Below, piece by piece: positions 10,109 to 20,972 of a DNA stretch of 64,000 bases. Each line of letters begins with the position of its first letter. Position 1 is the stretch's first letter. The notes beneath the pieces are model-generated. The model saw nothing but the letters and a program-made list of their open reading frames with translations. It had not been told where the DNA came from and did no database searches. A program made the translations under genes and the position numbers. Origin of the DNA: Leuctra nigra. Taxonomy: Eukaryota > Arthropoda > Insecta > Plecoptera > Leuctridae. The stretch spans positions 20,516,309 through 20,580,308 of the forward strand of contig OW203766.1 of NCBI GenBank assembly GCA_934045905.1, written 5' to 3'.

Positions 10109-11904
10109 TCACGGATTAAACCATTTTTTGACATTCATTCTGAAGCCGGCACCTCCATGACCTCACCAAGCGAAGATAAATCCTCTTCCCACCACTAACT
10201 CTGAGCCCGGCACCTCCACCGACTAACTTCACACCACTGACGTGCGAAGACACATCTTCGTCCCGCTGTGACACTCCAAGGGGCGCCTCTCATAAAGTTC
10301 TCAGCGTCGAGATGCTAACAGTCACACCTCGCCAGAACATTCGAACATTTCACACTCACATCTAATAACTCACTCGGCCATGTGCGCAATGACTACAAGC
10401 AAATGCATTCATGGAGACCCTTTGAATCCGTTGCGTAATTGTAAGTGAAGAATTAATAGAAAGTTAATTCTATGTGACGTTATAAATCTATGTATCACGT
10501 TAACACGGGACTAATTTCATCTGCTAGTTATGTTTTTGCGGCATGCGTACTAAAGGTGTTCTTTACCGTAGGATAGAAAATTAATCTTAGTTATTTTCTA
10601 ACTTGAAACAAACTTTTCAACGAAACGTGTTTTTTTTATACACCTCTTGTAATTGATTGCACAAATCAATGCTCATTTAGTATTTTATACAAAGACGTTG
10701 GTTTTAAACTGTTGTAACATTTATTCGGCGGCTAACATGTATGTAATACATCGTATTTCAGTTGTAATTTAGGTGCTAACTTATGTTGAAATGTGTTACA
10801 GAGTGAAATTAGCATTGGAATGTAATAATATCCATTCACACTTCCTACTGCGTGATTGTTAACTGTTTGTAAGCTCTTGATAATCACTGCCCCTCCTACT
10901 TTGCAAATGAAATCTAAACCACAATTACATGACAACCATTCAAATCAAACACAATGCTCGTTTTAATTACAATAATCATTATTCTCTGTAGTGAGATTCA
11001 ATCTGGTAGCCTACCTACCTAATGTGTCATGTCATTGACAGTGGTTTCATCAAGTTTGTAAATGAAATTGCAACGGTGCGTGACTTATTGCAGTGTCGAC
11101 AAGTTTGAAATGATGCATTAAAGGAGGAATAATTGATGATTCATATGGTTTTCAGTGCCAAAATATTCTCTGCCAAATCTTCAGTGAGACTTTTAGTATG
11201 ATAGTATAGTTGTTTGCTGCCATGAATTATTAATGAAGTCTGGATGGGGTTTAATGTGGTCATAAATCAATTCAATTGAAACGTTTAAAAAAATTCTAAA
11301 ACGAATGAGTCAATTTTGTATAAACTGAAGGAAATTAATAAAACAAAATCACTTCTCTGATCTTTCTGTCAACACCGTGTATATTTATTGTTGAAAAATG
11401 TATATTGCCGCTTTACGAATATCCTTCATTTATCGTAACTTGCAGTTACAATTCATTTTTTATGAGAATAACGTTGCCATGTCAAGTAAAATCACTTCAA
11501 AAATCAGTGATTCGTTAGCTTTCGAAACTTAACTGGTCCAACAACGTGTTCCAATCGATATTTCAAAATCGATTTCATCTCATTCATATTCTTTCTACGA
11601 AGTTTTTACGCACAAACGCCGCACCTTAAAAACCTTTTACAATAAAAAATGATAATTGTCAATAATTACTAGAATAATAGAATATTTGGAGTAATGCCAT
11701 GGGCTAGCAGGAAGGGAATATAATACCCCCCAAGATATAGAGCTTGGAATTAGCATAATTTTAGTTTTTGGTCTATATTAAATCGATTCGGGGCGGGTTT
11801 CATTCTTTCCCCTGATGTTTGTTTATAAATTCCTGGTATACTTTTTATAACCAAAATTCTTAGCTGCATAAATTAGTATGACTATAAGTTTGATGTGTTT
11901 TTAT

Positions 11905-13134
11905 GTTTCAGTGGAGAGTTTCACCTGGGGTTTCCTCGCAGTGAACTTCACAGAGCTTCATTGCAATAAGTTGGTTGTGTTTCTGTGTTTCAGTGGAGAG
12001 TTTCACCTGGGGTTTCCTCGCAGTGAACTTCACAGAGCTTCATTTCAATAAGTTGGTTGTGTTTTTGTGTTTCAGTGGAGAGTTTCACCTGGGGTTTCCT
12101 CGCAGTGAGCTTCACAGAGCTTCATTGCAATAAGTTGGTTGTGTTTCTGTGTTTCAGTGGAGAGTTTCACCTGGGGTTTCCTCGCAGTGAGCTTCACAGA
12201 GCTTCATTGCAATAAGTTGGTTGTGTTTCTGTGTTTCAGTGGAGAGTTTCACCTGGGGTTTCCTCGCAGTGAGCTTCACAGAGCTTCATTGCAATAAGTT
12301 GGTTGTGTTTCTGTGTTTCAGTGGAGAGTTTCACCTGGGGTTTCCTCGTAGTGAGCTTCACAGAGCTTCATTGCAATAAGTTGGTTGTGCTTCTGTGTTT
12401 CAGTGGAGAGTTTCACCTGGGGTTTCCTTACAGCGAGCTTCACAGAGCTTCATTGCAATAAGTTGGTTGTGTCTATGTGTTTCAGTGGAGAGTTTCACCT
12501 GGGGTTTCCTCGCAGTGAACTTCACAGAGCTTCATTGCAATAAGTTGTTTGTGTTTTTGTGTTTCAGTGGAGAGTTTCACCTGGGGTTTCCTCGCAGTGA
12601 GCTTCACAGAGCTTCATTGCAATAAGTTGGTTGTGTTTCTGTGTTTCAGTGGAGAGTTTCACCTGGGGTTTCCTCGCAGTGAACTTCACAGAGCTTCATT
12701 GCAATAAGTTGGTTGTGTTTTTGTGTTTCAGTGGAGAGTTTCACCTGGGGTTTCCTCGCAGTGAGCTTCACAGAGCTTCATTGCAATAAGTTGGTTGTGT
12801 TTCTGTGTTTCAGTGGAGAGTTTCACCTGGGGTTTCCTCGCAGTGAGCTTCACAGAGCTTCATTGCAATAAGTTGGTTGTGTTTCTGTGTTTCAGTGGAG
12901 AGTTTCATCTGGGGTTTCCTCGCAGTGAGCTTCACAGAGCTTCATTGCAATAAGTTGGTTGTGTTTCTGTGTTTCAGTGGAGAGTTTCATCTGGGGTTTC
13001 CTCGCAGTGAGCTTCACAGAGCTTCATTGCAATAAGTTGGTTGTGTTTCTGTGTTTCAGTGGAGAGTTTCACCTGGGGTTTCCTCGTAGTGAGCTTCACA
13101 GAGCTTCATTGTAATAAGTTGGTTGTGTTTCTGT
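11905..13134 (+). repeat. Tandem array of 15 decoy splice-acceptor/exon-start units (82 bp each)
   Basis: Fifteen units of 82 bp, each starting GTTTCAGTGGAGAG, precede a sixteenth start that is the genuine PAS-B exon. Each unit consists of a pyrimidine-rich acceptor (TTTCTGTGTTTCAG), a 50-base copy of the exon start, and about 32 bases ending in the next acceptor. The exon part reads SGEFHLGFPRSELHRASLQ and then TAA in the exon's own frame. The decoys share CACAGAG where the real exon has CACGGAG, so they spread from one altered copy. Copies differ at a few sites: GTGAGC in ten units, GTGAAC in units 1, 2, 8 and 10, and GCGAGC in unit 7. 82 is not a multiple of three, so the array is not a coding repeat. 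Confidence 0.95.
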
Positions 13135-13141
13135 GTTTCAG

Positions 13142-13248
13142 TGGAGAGTTTCACCTGGGGTTTCCTCGCAGTGAACTTCACGGAGCTTCATGGTACCAAC
13201 TACTTCATTGGGACTGTATGCGGGAAGCGCAGAGCAAACACAGACTGA
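13142..13248 (+). CDS. dys: Dysfusion/NPAS4-type bHLH-PAS factor, PAS-B exon (first visible)
   Basis: 107-nt internal exon. The acceptor is TTTCTGTGTTTCAG before T13142 and the donor is A|GTGAGTAT at 13249. Starting with one base of a split codon it encodes SGEFHLGFPRSEL, then GASWYQLLHWDC and MREAQSKHRL. This is the N-terminal half of a PAS-B domain (the F-H-L-G-F, SWY.LLH and REAQ.KHR pattern of the dysfusion/NPAS4 branch). It ends in phase 1, and the next exon supplies the remaining two bases (A+TA, Ile), so the frame is continuous. The protein is a nuclear DNA-binding factor that dimerises through bHLH and PAS domains; in flies Dysfusion acts in tracheal fusion cells. The bHLH and PAS-A exons are not seen in the window. 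The exon's first 50 nt and its acceptor are repeated 15 times just upstream. Confidence 0.85.
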
Positions 13249-13638
13249 GTGAGTATAGAAATAAGTCTCAATTGCGTCAAATAGATTCGATCAAGCCACG
13301 TTCGTTACACCATACTCCATATCCGTTCTCTCTGGAGACCTCACACCTAGTAAATCAGGAGATAAAAGCAAGAAAGTTAAAAAAATAATAGCTTATGTTG
13401 ATTTTATTACTATAAATTGCATATAAATTGCCCGCTCTGAGGGATTAAAATATCTGTATTCGCTTCCTTTTCTATTCTTTTTCGAATTTGTATATCGTAC
13501 CGTAACTGTCTAGTAAGACTCCAGTAATTGACTATCCTGATCATAGTTCATCATGATTTCCATCATTTTCAAGTAATCTAACAAAAATGGAAAAAATCAG
13601 ACCTTCTTCTAAATCGTCCTGAATCGTCCTGATTTCAG
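13249..13638 (+). other. Intron between PAS-B exons
   Basis: 390 bp, GTGAGT at the start and CCTGATTTCAG at the end. AT-rich. Near its 3' end a short repeated phrase (AATCGTCCTGA at 13613 and 13622) precedes the acceptor. Nothing else noted. Confidence 0.75.
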
Positions 13639-13792
13639 TAACGCAATCCGAGCAGGATCGCTCGTGCATCCTGCTGCTGCGCATCCAGCGGCGCGCAGGC
13701 GACTGGCTGTGGGTGCATTGTGTCCTTCAGGTGAAGGATAACATGGAGAACAGTCAACAGCCGGTGATTGTCTGCACCAATCAAGTGCTAAG
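13639..13792 (+). CDS. dys: Dysfusion/NPAS4-type bHLH-PAS factor, second half of PAS-B
   Basis: 154-nt exon between acceptor GATTTCAG and donor AAG|GTACGTG. In the frame that joins both neighbours it reads TQSEQDRSCILLLRIQRR, GDWLWVHCVLQVKD and QQPVIVCTNQVLS. The pattern of an L-R-x-Q strand, a W-x-W-V-H strand and an I-V-C-T-N-Q strand is the C-terminal beta-sheet of PAS-B. The split codon at the end (AG plus C of the next exon) gives Ser, followed by DREA, matching the D-x-E-A segment after PAS-B in NPAS4-type proteins (recalled, not searched). Base composition is much richer in GC than the surrounding introns. Phases (2 in, 2 out) fit the exons on both sides, which strongly supports the model. 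Confidence 0.88.
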
Positions 13793-16700
13793 GTACGTGC
13801 CACGAGATTGGACATTTGCTACCGAGTTACACGCCAGTTGCAGTGGCGGACACACCATGTTTTGGATTTACATGCAACATATTGTATTTTTAAAGTAAAA
13901 CTGAAATTGACAAAATTTTAGTTCCATATTTTGAGTTTGAAAATAGTGTGTTCTACAGTTTTGGTTTTCATATATCACATAAATTAGCACAGAGTATGAT
14001 TTTAAGTTAAAATTTTAATATAATAACTTAGGAGCACTTCTGCTGAGATCTCGTTGTCTGAATTTTTCTCCGAGCACAAGAATTCAAGAGTGTTGCGATT
14101 TTGGTCGATTCTCAAATCTCAACAGATGTGCTTCTACGAAGAATTATGACTCAAAATAAAGGCATTAGCAAATTAAAACGCAGCAACAGTACAAGTGAAT
14201 AATTGATTAAGATAAGTTGAAGAATAAATGAAGTAAAAACAGCTTGAAACATGTCTTCTGACTCTATCTTCAAAATATCGGTAAGCTGATTGGAACACAG
14301 CCGCTGCAATATAAACTGCCTCGGTAGCTCAGTTGGTAGAGCATCTGTCTGGATATCGGATGGTCGTGGGTTCGAGTCCCACTCAAGGAAAATCTTTTCA
14401 TATTGCAGTTGGTATTTATTCACATCCACCTATCTGAGGTTATCAGCAAAAACCATATTTCTTTTCTTTATATTTATTATAAAAGCTTAGGCGAGGTAGA
14501 ATCTTGATAAAAAATATTAGCTTAATTCTCGGCTAATAGTCAGTACCTACACCATGTTTAAGCCAGCCTGTAGCATATTACTTGAATGTATACCTTGAGA
14601 GTTTGTTTGCGAATCGTTGGTGGAGGTGCCGGGTTCCGCATCAAGTGACGTACGCCACTGGCTCACAGAGTTCCCCATTACAATCCCTTGAGTGAAATTG
14701 CAGTAATTAACAGCAAACTTGTGGTCTAGTCGCCCATACTTTAAAAAAAATCCCCTGGCGACAAACGCAAGACAACATTATACCTTATTCTCATAACAAA
14801 AAACCAGGAGCCAATTTCACAAAATGCCACTATTAGCAAAAAGGTGTTATTACATTCGGATTGCTTGCTCAAGATTTACTTCTTCTTACTGTGATGAGCG
14901 TTTTACCGACTTGAGACGGTGTCAATTGAAAACCGCAAAACTCCACGCCAAAGAGTTTCTTATAATACCGTTTCACAATTTCAGGTTCAGACCAATGTAA
15001 CCGCTCATACGTCGCCTATAGTCATTATGTGCCAATTCTACTTTACCGCCCCTAAAACAATGCAAACAAAGAGAGAGAAGAAGCGTTATCGCAATGAAAT
15101 TACATGAGCTGCTTTTTGTTTCTTCAAGTAGAGACTAATTGCTAGCAGGTTTTCGAGACGAATGTCTGTGAGGATTGTGTATAGCGTTGTGATAATTAGT
15201 TTTTTTGTTAACAAGATCTGAGAGTTAGAAGATATATTGAGTTTCTGATAAAGACTGTTATTTTGATCTTGGCTTTGATGTGCTATCAACGATCTGTAAT
15301 GTGTTTGCTCTAGATGGATATGAAATCAACAGGTGTTGTTCAGGGTTAACCCTACAACTTTTTCTTTAATTTTTTTATTTTAAACATAGAAATTCCTTCT
15401 TGTACCAAACTATTGGTAGGGGACTACAATCCACATAAAAATAATCAATTTCTTTGAATAGGTATTTATGGTTTCATTACATTTCAATAGACCAAAGTCC
15501 ACTAAGGCTCAAAAGCTCAACCAGTTGGGTTTGCTTGACTTTAAAGTGGACTTTAAAAAGCTAAATAAACGCAACTTCCCACGAGCTCTCGCCCTGTTGG
15601 TATCTTCTGATATTGATAATAAGTTAAATAAATGTTTAGAGCGACTTATTCTAGTCAAAAAATAGAAGAGGAATCTGCACTCTTTCTGAAACTCAGAATG
15701 AAATTGTGTTATGGAGAAATTTTGATGAAGAATACAAGTTAGGTTAATCGCTGTTTTCTTATTTTTCAAACAGACACTCATTCATTGTACATTCGCTTTA
15801 CGGTGCGTTTTCCTGCCTCATTTCCAGACTCAAATCTCTTCGAAATGTCATTAACCAAATTAAAATCCTCCAGACATTTTAGAAACGAATCCGCCTCATC
15901 ATTTCGCCAAGACGTTCTCGTAGAGCAGACTAAATTACAGGGTCCGAATATATACGAATATACGTCTGAAGAATGCACATTAAATGCAGCATCAATTAAA
16001 TATCATCCTGCATCTTCATCAGAGATATCGTCAAGTCACGTCCACGCTTTATTCGGACCAATCTAGAAGATAAAACAAATAGACTTTTAGTTGAATTGTG
16101 ATTGTGGATAATACACACATAGTTCCAGTCAGTCCGGCCTTCGTCATATCAAAACCACAACTCGCGAGTCAAAAAACCCACCCAGAGAATTGGACTGCCA
16201 TATAATTATATTTCGAAGACGTCGTTGAGACAAACGTAAAGAATCGTGGGAGGAAAATTCTTGTAAATTTTTATAAATCTTCGTAGAGCACTAGTTCTCA
16301 TGGAATATTCGAGAAAAAGTAGAACTGGTTTTTAATGGTATTGCTATTGCAATTAGAAGGAGATTTTGCATCGTTACTGTCTTGTTTCTATATATTGTGT
16401 ATTTAGTCTGATTGCTGATAGGTTATTCGTGTTGGTTCACAGCGTATATTTTATTAAGTACTTAAAAAAAATTATATAACTTGTAGCATAGGTCTTCTTG
16501 GAATCGGTGACTTTTGATTGCCCTCTACCACCGTTTACCATGCGATTCTTTAGCCATGCTGTCCAAAGCTACATGAATTATTGGCGCCGAAGTTGGAAGT
16601 ATTTCATTCCGAGATCGAACTTGAGTTATTTATTGAACGTAACGCAGAATTAGATAATGTGGAAATTGAGATCGTGGTGTTCAGATTGAAATGTAGCTTT

Positions 16701-17228
16701 GTTTGTTTTCGGTCCTGAAGATAATATATTCGAAGTGGTATAATTACGATAATATCGCACGTGAATCATATCCGAGGGGGGGGGGGGAGATCGACGCTGA
16801 TGCGCCGTCCTGTTCGCCAATTCCCGACAGAAGGATCCATTGATCGATATTCTCACAGTCTCTGATTGGAGAGCAACATCAATCAAGCTCAAAGTCAAAT
16901 TATTAACTTTTCCAAAGTTGCCAGCTTTTCAAACTAGCCGTGTAAATATAACCTGAAAAAACAGTTTCTCCCACTCAATTTGAATAAGTAGACAGAAAGA
17001 CTTACAAACGATAGAACACTTTTGTTCACAGAAGAAAATAATATGATAGGAACCGTTCTGATGTACCTAATCATTATAATGATGTAAACGCTTGTAAGAA
17101 TGTGTGCATTTCATGTTTAAATTACACAACGGACGCTTCGGTCCTCTGGAGAGAAATCTTCCGGTTCATCGTCGTCCTCTTGCTCATGACGTGACCTTGA
17201 CAATGATCCTGGCGATGTTTTGTTACAG
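13793..17228 (+). other. Intron of the dysfusion-like gene, 3.4 kb
   Basis: Starts GTACGTG and ends TTTTGTTACAG. It contains a tRNA-derived SINE head (14318-14389), one GGTGGAGGTGCCG motif (14619-14631), an imperfect inverted pair around 15493-15556 (AAAGTCCACT and AGTGGACTTT) and a G run near 16776-16788. Small frames on both strands show no protein-like composition. An ATG at 17101 reads through the acceptor into the next exon, but the sequence before 17229 does not look coding. Confidence 0.75.
14318..14389 (+). repeat. tRNA-derived SINE head or tRNA pseudogene
   Basis: 72 bases with the layout of a tRNA: GCCTCGG, TAGCTCAGTTGGTAGAGC (D arm and A box), an anticodon-arm region, then GTGGGTTCGAGTCCCAC (perfect T stem and B box). 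The acceptor stem is degraded (two mismatches in seven) and the anticodon stem has a mismatch and a wobble, so it is probably not a working tRNA gene. The A and B boxes are good pol III promoter matches. Short inverted sequences (CTGCAATAT and ATATTGCAG) flank it at about 14303 and 14398. Confidence 0.75.
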
Positions 17229-18337
17229 CGACCGAGAAGCTGGAGTGATGCGCGCCAACAGTTGGCTCTACCACTACTACATGGCGCAGAGCAAACTCCA
17301 ATACGGTCTCGCTTACGAGGCCCACGCCGCCTCCCGCATGGCCGCCGCCGCTGCCGCCGCCTACTACCACCCCCAGCAGCCGCCCCCGCCGCACTCCATG
17401 TCGCCCTACCCCCAGCACCACGACCACCACACCTATCTCCAGCACCAGATGTCGCCGGCGCCCACCGGACACCACCACAGCCACGCCGGCTCGCTGAACG
17501 GCTCGACCGCCGTGCCTCATCACCAACTCCACCACGCCGAGGCTGACAGTCCGAACTACCCGCCGCCCACGCCCGTCGCCGACACAGTCTTCCGGTATCA
17601 GCGCACCGAGCCGGAGCCCGTCGACTACTCGCTCAGCTCGCATCAGGAGCCGATCCGCCAGCTCGACGAGCGGTACGTGGAGCTCCACCACATGCCCGCC
17701 GAGGAGGTGAGAGCGCCGTCGTTGAAGAGAAAGGGACAGAAGATGGAGATCTCCAAGACGCCGTCGTCGTCGCCGAGATCGTCGCCTCCGACAGAAGACA
17801 TCATGGAACTGCGCGGCGGCGGCGGAGGAGGCGGCGGCGCGTTGTTACTAGCGACGACGCCGATGTCGACGTCGCTGCACCACTCTCTCGGGCGTCCGCG
17901 GTTACTCGTCAAGGCGGCGTCCATGATGGTCGACCCGGCGGAGTTCATGGACCAGTGGAATCCGAGTCCGCCGTGGTCGGACACGACGGTGCAGAAGGTC
18001 CCCGACATCATCCACCAAGACTTGAGTCCGTACATGACGACGACGCCGCCGACGCCGACGGGGACTCCGAGCAGTCTCAGTGGCGGGAGTATGTCTCATC
18101 AACCCCCGCACACCGCGTTCACCTTCGACTGGATGCCCGAGCAGTACGTGCCGAACTTGCAGGGCACGAGGACCGTGTCGTCGCTCGACGACGAGCAGTA
18201 CCACATCCTGGCGACGGCGGCGTCGTGGTCGTCGGAACATCGGCTGTTCCCGCTGCAAGCGCCGCCGGCGCCGCGGCTCAACCCTCTCACACCGCTCCAT
18301 CGCATCGACGTCTCCGACGAACACGCTCCGACTAAAG
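17229..18337 (+). CDS. dys: Dysfusion/NPAS4-type bHLH-PAS factor, C-terminal region
   Basis: The acceptor is TTTTGTTACAG before C17229, which completes the Ser codon of the previous exon. The exon begins DREAGVMRANSWLYHYY, SKLQYGLAYEAH, directly after PAS-B. The rest is low-complexity regulatory sequence: an Ala run, His/Pro/Ser-rich stretches, PVDYSL (resembles a CtBP-binding P-x-D-L-S site), a Gly run, then WNPSPPWSD, KVPDIIHQDLSPY and FDWMPEQYVPNL, which look conserved. Such tails activate or repress transcription. GC content is far above the neighbourhood. The end is uncertain. A donor AAAG|GTAGGC at 18338 fits, because codon choice turns AT-rich right after it. If the donor is unused, the frame stops at 18408, and AATAAA signals follow at 18630 and 18695. 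Confidence 0.82.
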
Positions 18338-19689
18338 GTAGGCCTTCAACGACCTTCTGCCCAGATGATAGGTTACAGCAATTTTATATAAATTACAGCT
18401 ATTTATGAAGGAGGAGATCGGATTAAATTATTATTTCAAACAATAACAACCATCCCAAAATTGCTGTTGCTTGTTATCTCCATACATTCTGTGAAAAAAA
18501 TCCATATACAATTTCATTTATTGATGTTCAAGAAGATGACTCAACCTATTTGATGTAGGTAATTTTCACTTTCCTTATGGGACATTGAAATCTGAAGTAA
18601 AAGAACCTTGGATGATTTGATAACATTTTAATAAAACTCGGAAGATAAAATTTAAAAATTCAATGAAAATAACTAGTTAATTTATTTTATTGGTAATAAA
18701 CAAATAGTAATTTCTTGTGTACTAGCTTCAAAATGTGTATTTTTTGTTTTCTTGGCAGTATAAACTAATCTTAAAATCATGGAATGCCAGAAATCGACTC
18801 GATAAACTGGTATTCATATGAATTTATTTTAAAAATGTATTTACACCATGTAATACCTTCAAAATTTTGAGTTCGTAACAAGCATTGGTCACGGTGCCAA
18901 AGGATGACTCACCCACGTCTCCTCTACTGATTTCAATCGGCTCCACGATGATCGATGTGTCAGAATAGATCATTGTATTCTCCTCTCTTGTCATTCTCAT
19001 CAATGCGTGATTGGTCATCATTGGCAGGACTGTCACATCTTTCATGCGTCATCCAAACCGTTATCTCAAACCCGGGCATTGTCATCATCCTTGATTTCTT
19101 TCCAGATGGCCGAGATGGAGGTGGGGGATTATGAAGAGAGGAATCAGAGGTGCCAGTATGACACCTCGGATACGACATGTATGACATATTGTCAACAAAC
19201 AAAACTGTGATGCCATCTTTATATTTTATAAAAAAAAATATATTTTCTAATTCACGGCTGGATCGTGCAATATTTGTGTAGACGATATTTTGTAAGAGAG
19301 TATTATTGGAGTGGTGTTGCGTACTTTAGTTGCGTTTAAAGCTGTCTAAAATTTCGGAAATTATTAGATAAAATTCATGAAATATGTAGGATAATTATAA
19401 TTTCTAATAAAGAATCAAGATTTTACACCAAGTTTTCTTTGAATTTATATTATTTACTTTTATAAATTTAATTATAACAATTAATTTACAGTGATCATTG
19501 TTTTTGTATGAGCCAAACGTCAGGTATGTTGTCCTGCTGTAGGTACTTTTTAAATTTTAATTCGTTCACAGGATCTCAAATATTAATAAACCTTTTTCAA
19601 ATGCAACAGGTATGCCAGCTCTCCATAAATCTCCAAATACGATTTGCTCTAATCGTCAAATAGCGTGTTGCTATTCAAGTTGTTTATTA

Positions 19690-19765
19690 TGATATCGATA
19701 TGTCTGTGGCGAACTGGATCGATATCGATATATCTCGATGTATCGAGATCGATTAAACTCGAGAT
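19690..19765. promoter_or_regulatory. Cluster of DRE/BEAF-like TATCGATA sites
   Basis: The stretch has two TATCGATA octamers (within GATATCGATATG and CGATATCGATATATC) and further TATCGA/CGAGAT variants, such as CTCGATGTATCGAGATCG. TATCGATA is the fly DREF element and overlaps the CGATA core of BEAF-32. Binding in this organism is inference. Confidence 0.35.
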
Positions 19766-20808
19766 ACGTACCCTGCAATTACCGGAGTATAATTTCACAG
19801 CTGCTATTATTACATTACGAGACGTAAAGTCTATCGTATCGCCTTCTCTTTCAAACACATAAATTACGATAGGGTGTAATTTTCGTTTCAGAACGAGAAA
19901 AAAAACACACATCGTTGTAATTGGCAATAGGTGAAAAAAATTAATTAAAGGCTCAATCCTTTTTTTCAAAAGTGTGAGAATTCATCAAAGATAGATTGGT
20001 TAGTAAAAAGAAAGCATGCAAAAGATCAATTATTAGTCATAATTACATTTAAAAAGTGTACTGGACCAATTTGGATCAATTAGGATTAAATGTCGGCCTT
20101 TTCAACGTTCAAAAATACATTTCTATCATCTGAATATTTTTTGTGAGAGTTAAACAAAAAATAATCACATAGACTAATCTTTTCAATAACATTCATCGCC
20201 ACAAGATAATCGTCATTGGTCGTAATGCAATAATGAAACCCGCACAAGTCCACCTGTGAGTAGCAAGTGACGAGACAGTGTCACGTATCACGTACACGTC
20301 ACGTCTAGGTAACGGTGAGTGACAACGGCATGTCCCGCACATATTGATATTGCATGGATTCTATGCAAATGCAGCGATTATAATGATGGAGGTGTAATAA
20401 AATGCGTCAGTCAACACGGTGTTCTTCTAGCCAAGGAAAAGTTATTTATATTCTTTGACGCAAAATAATTTCGTTGTTTCTTTATTGTCATGTTATTACG
20501 GGAATATAGGTGATAAAAACTGTAAATGTCTTTAATGCCGTATTGAATTTTGGTAAAGAATTGATCTACGTAAGAAAAAGTATTGGTAATAATAAGCATC
20601 CTTGTCGTATTCCATATAAATCTTAAAAGCTCCAATTATGTCAACATATTTTTGTTATTTAAAAAACGTAGATGTTCTCAGATACCCGACCAAAAATTTA
20701 GGTAACTTAATTTATTGCCTTTCTATAGCTACGATTTATTACTCCAAAATGGGAAAAGTACAAGGACCCGATTTCAATGTTGCTTTGTTTGTTGTGACGT
20801 GGAAATCG

Positions 20809-20972
20809 CTGCATCTATACAGTGAGATCGAGAGTTGGAATGTGTATCGATTGATGTCCATCTCTAGTGTGAAGGAGTTGACTTTTGGTCCGCTACATCT
20901 GTGCAGTGAGATCGAGAGTTGGAATGTGTATCGATTGATGTCCATCTCTAGTGTGAAGGAGTTGACTATTGG
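20809..20972. repeat. 84-bp tandem duplication
   Basis: Two adjacent copies share AGTGAGATCGAGAGTTGG at 20821 and 20905 and run through GAGTTGACTTTTGGTC / GAGTTGACTATTGGTC. The period is a multiple of three, so the 136-codon frame at 20638-21048 stays open with a repeated 28-residue block. The frame otherwise has no protein-like features and I do not call it a gene. Confidence 0.85.

Larger units (their letters stand above)
4758..11904. other. Repeat-rich DNA without recognised exon
   Basis: AT-rich DNA between the LTR element and the dysfusion-like exons. I looked for the bHLH and PAS-A exons that should precede the PAS-B exon and did not recognise them, so they are probably upstream of the window or too short to see. 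Open frames here are short and without sensible composition. Contents listed separately: an 89-bp duplication, a 116-bp tandem duplication, an E-box cluster, a foldback element and five copies of the GGTGGAGGTGCCG motif. It may be a large intron. Confidence 0.5.

Noticed and set aside
4758..13134. bHLH and PAS-A exons of the dysfusion-like gene
   Set aside because: Looked for but not recognised. Short exons may be missed by eye, so their absence is not proven.
11905..13190. CRISPR-like array
   Set aside because: The units are directly adjacent with no unique spacers, and the sequence is an exon start with its splice site in an animal genome.
13041..13388. 115-codon frame through the end of the 82-bp array
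   Set aside because: It reads across decoy units, the real exon and the following intron. The right exon borders are the acceptor at 13141 and the donor at 13249.
14318..14389. Functional tRNA gene
   Set aside because: Acceptor stem mismatches and a poor anticodon stem make a working tRNA unlikely, although A and B boxes are good.
14151..14429. 92-codon - strand frame with EWDSNPRPSD
   Set aside because: It is the antisense reading of a tRNA-derived SINE; such peptides are common false predictions.
17104..17228. ATG-started extension of the C-terminal exon
   Set aside because: The frame before 17229 is intronic: the acceptor TTTTGTTACAG and codon phase place the exon start at 17229.
17122..17691. 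189-codon - strand frame and other long frames over the GC-rich exon
   Set aside because: Shadows of the dysfusion-like exon. GC-rich sequence with few stop triplets keeps several frames open; only the + frame joins the PAS-B exons in phase and has the conserved SWLYHYY segment.
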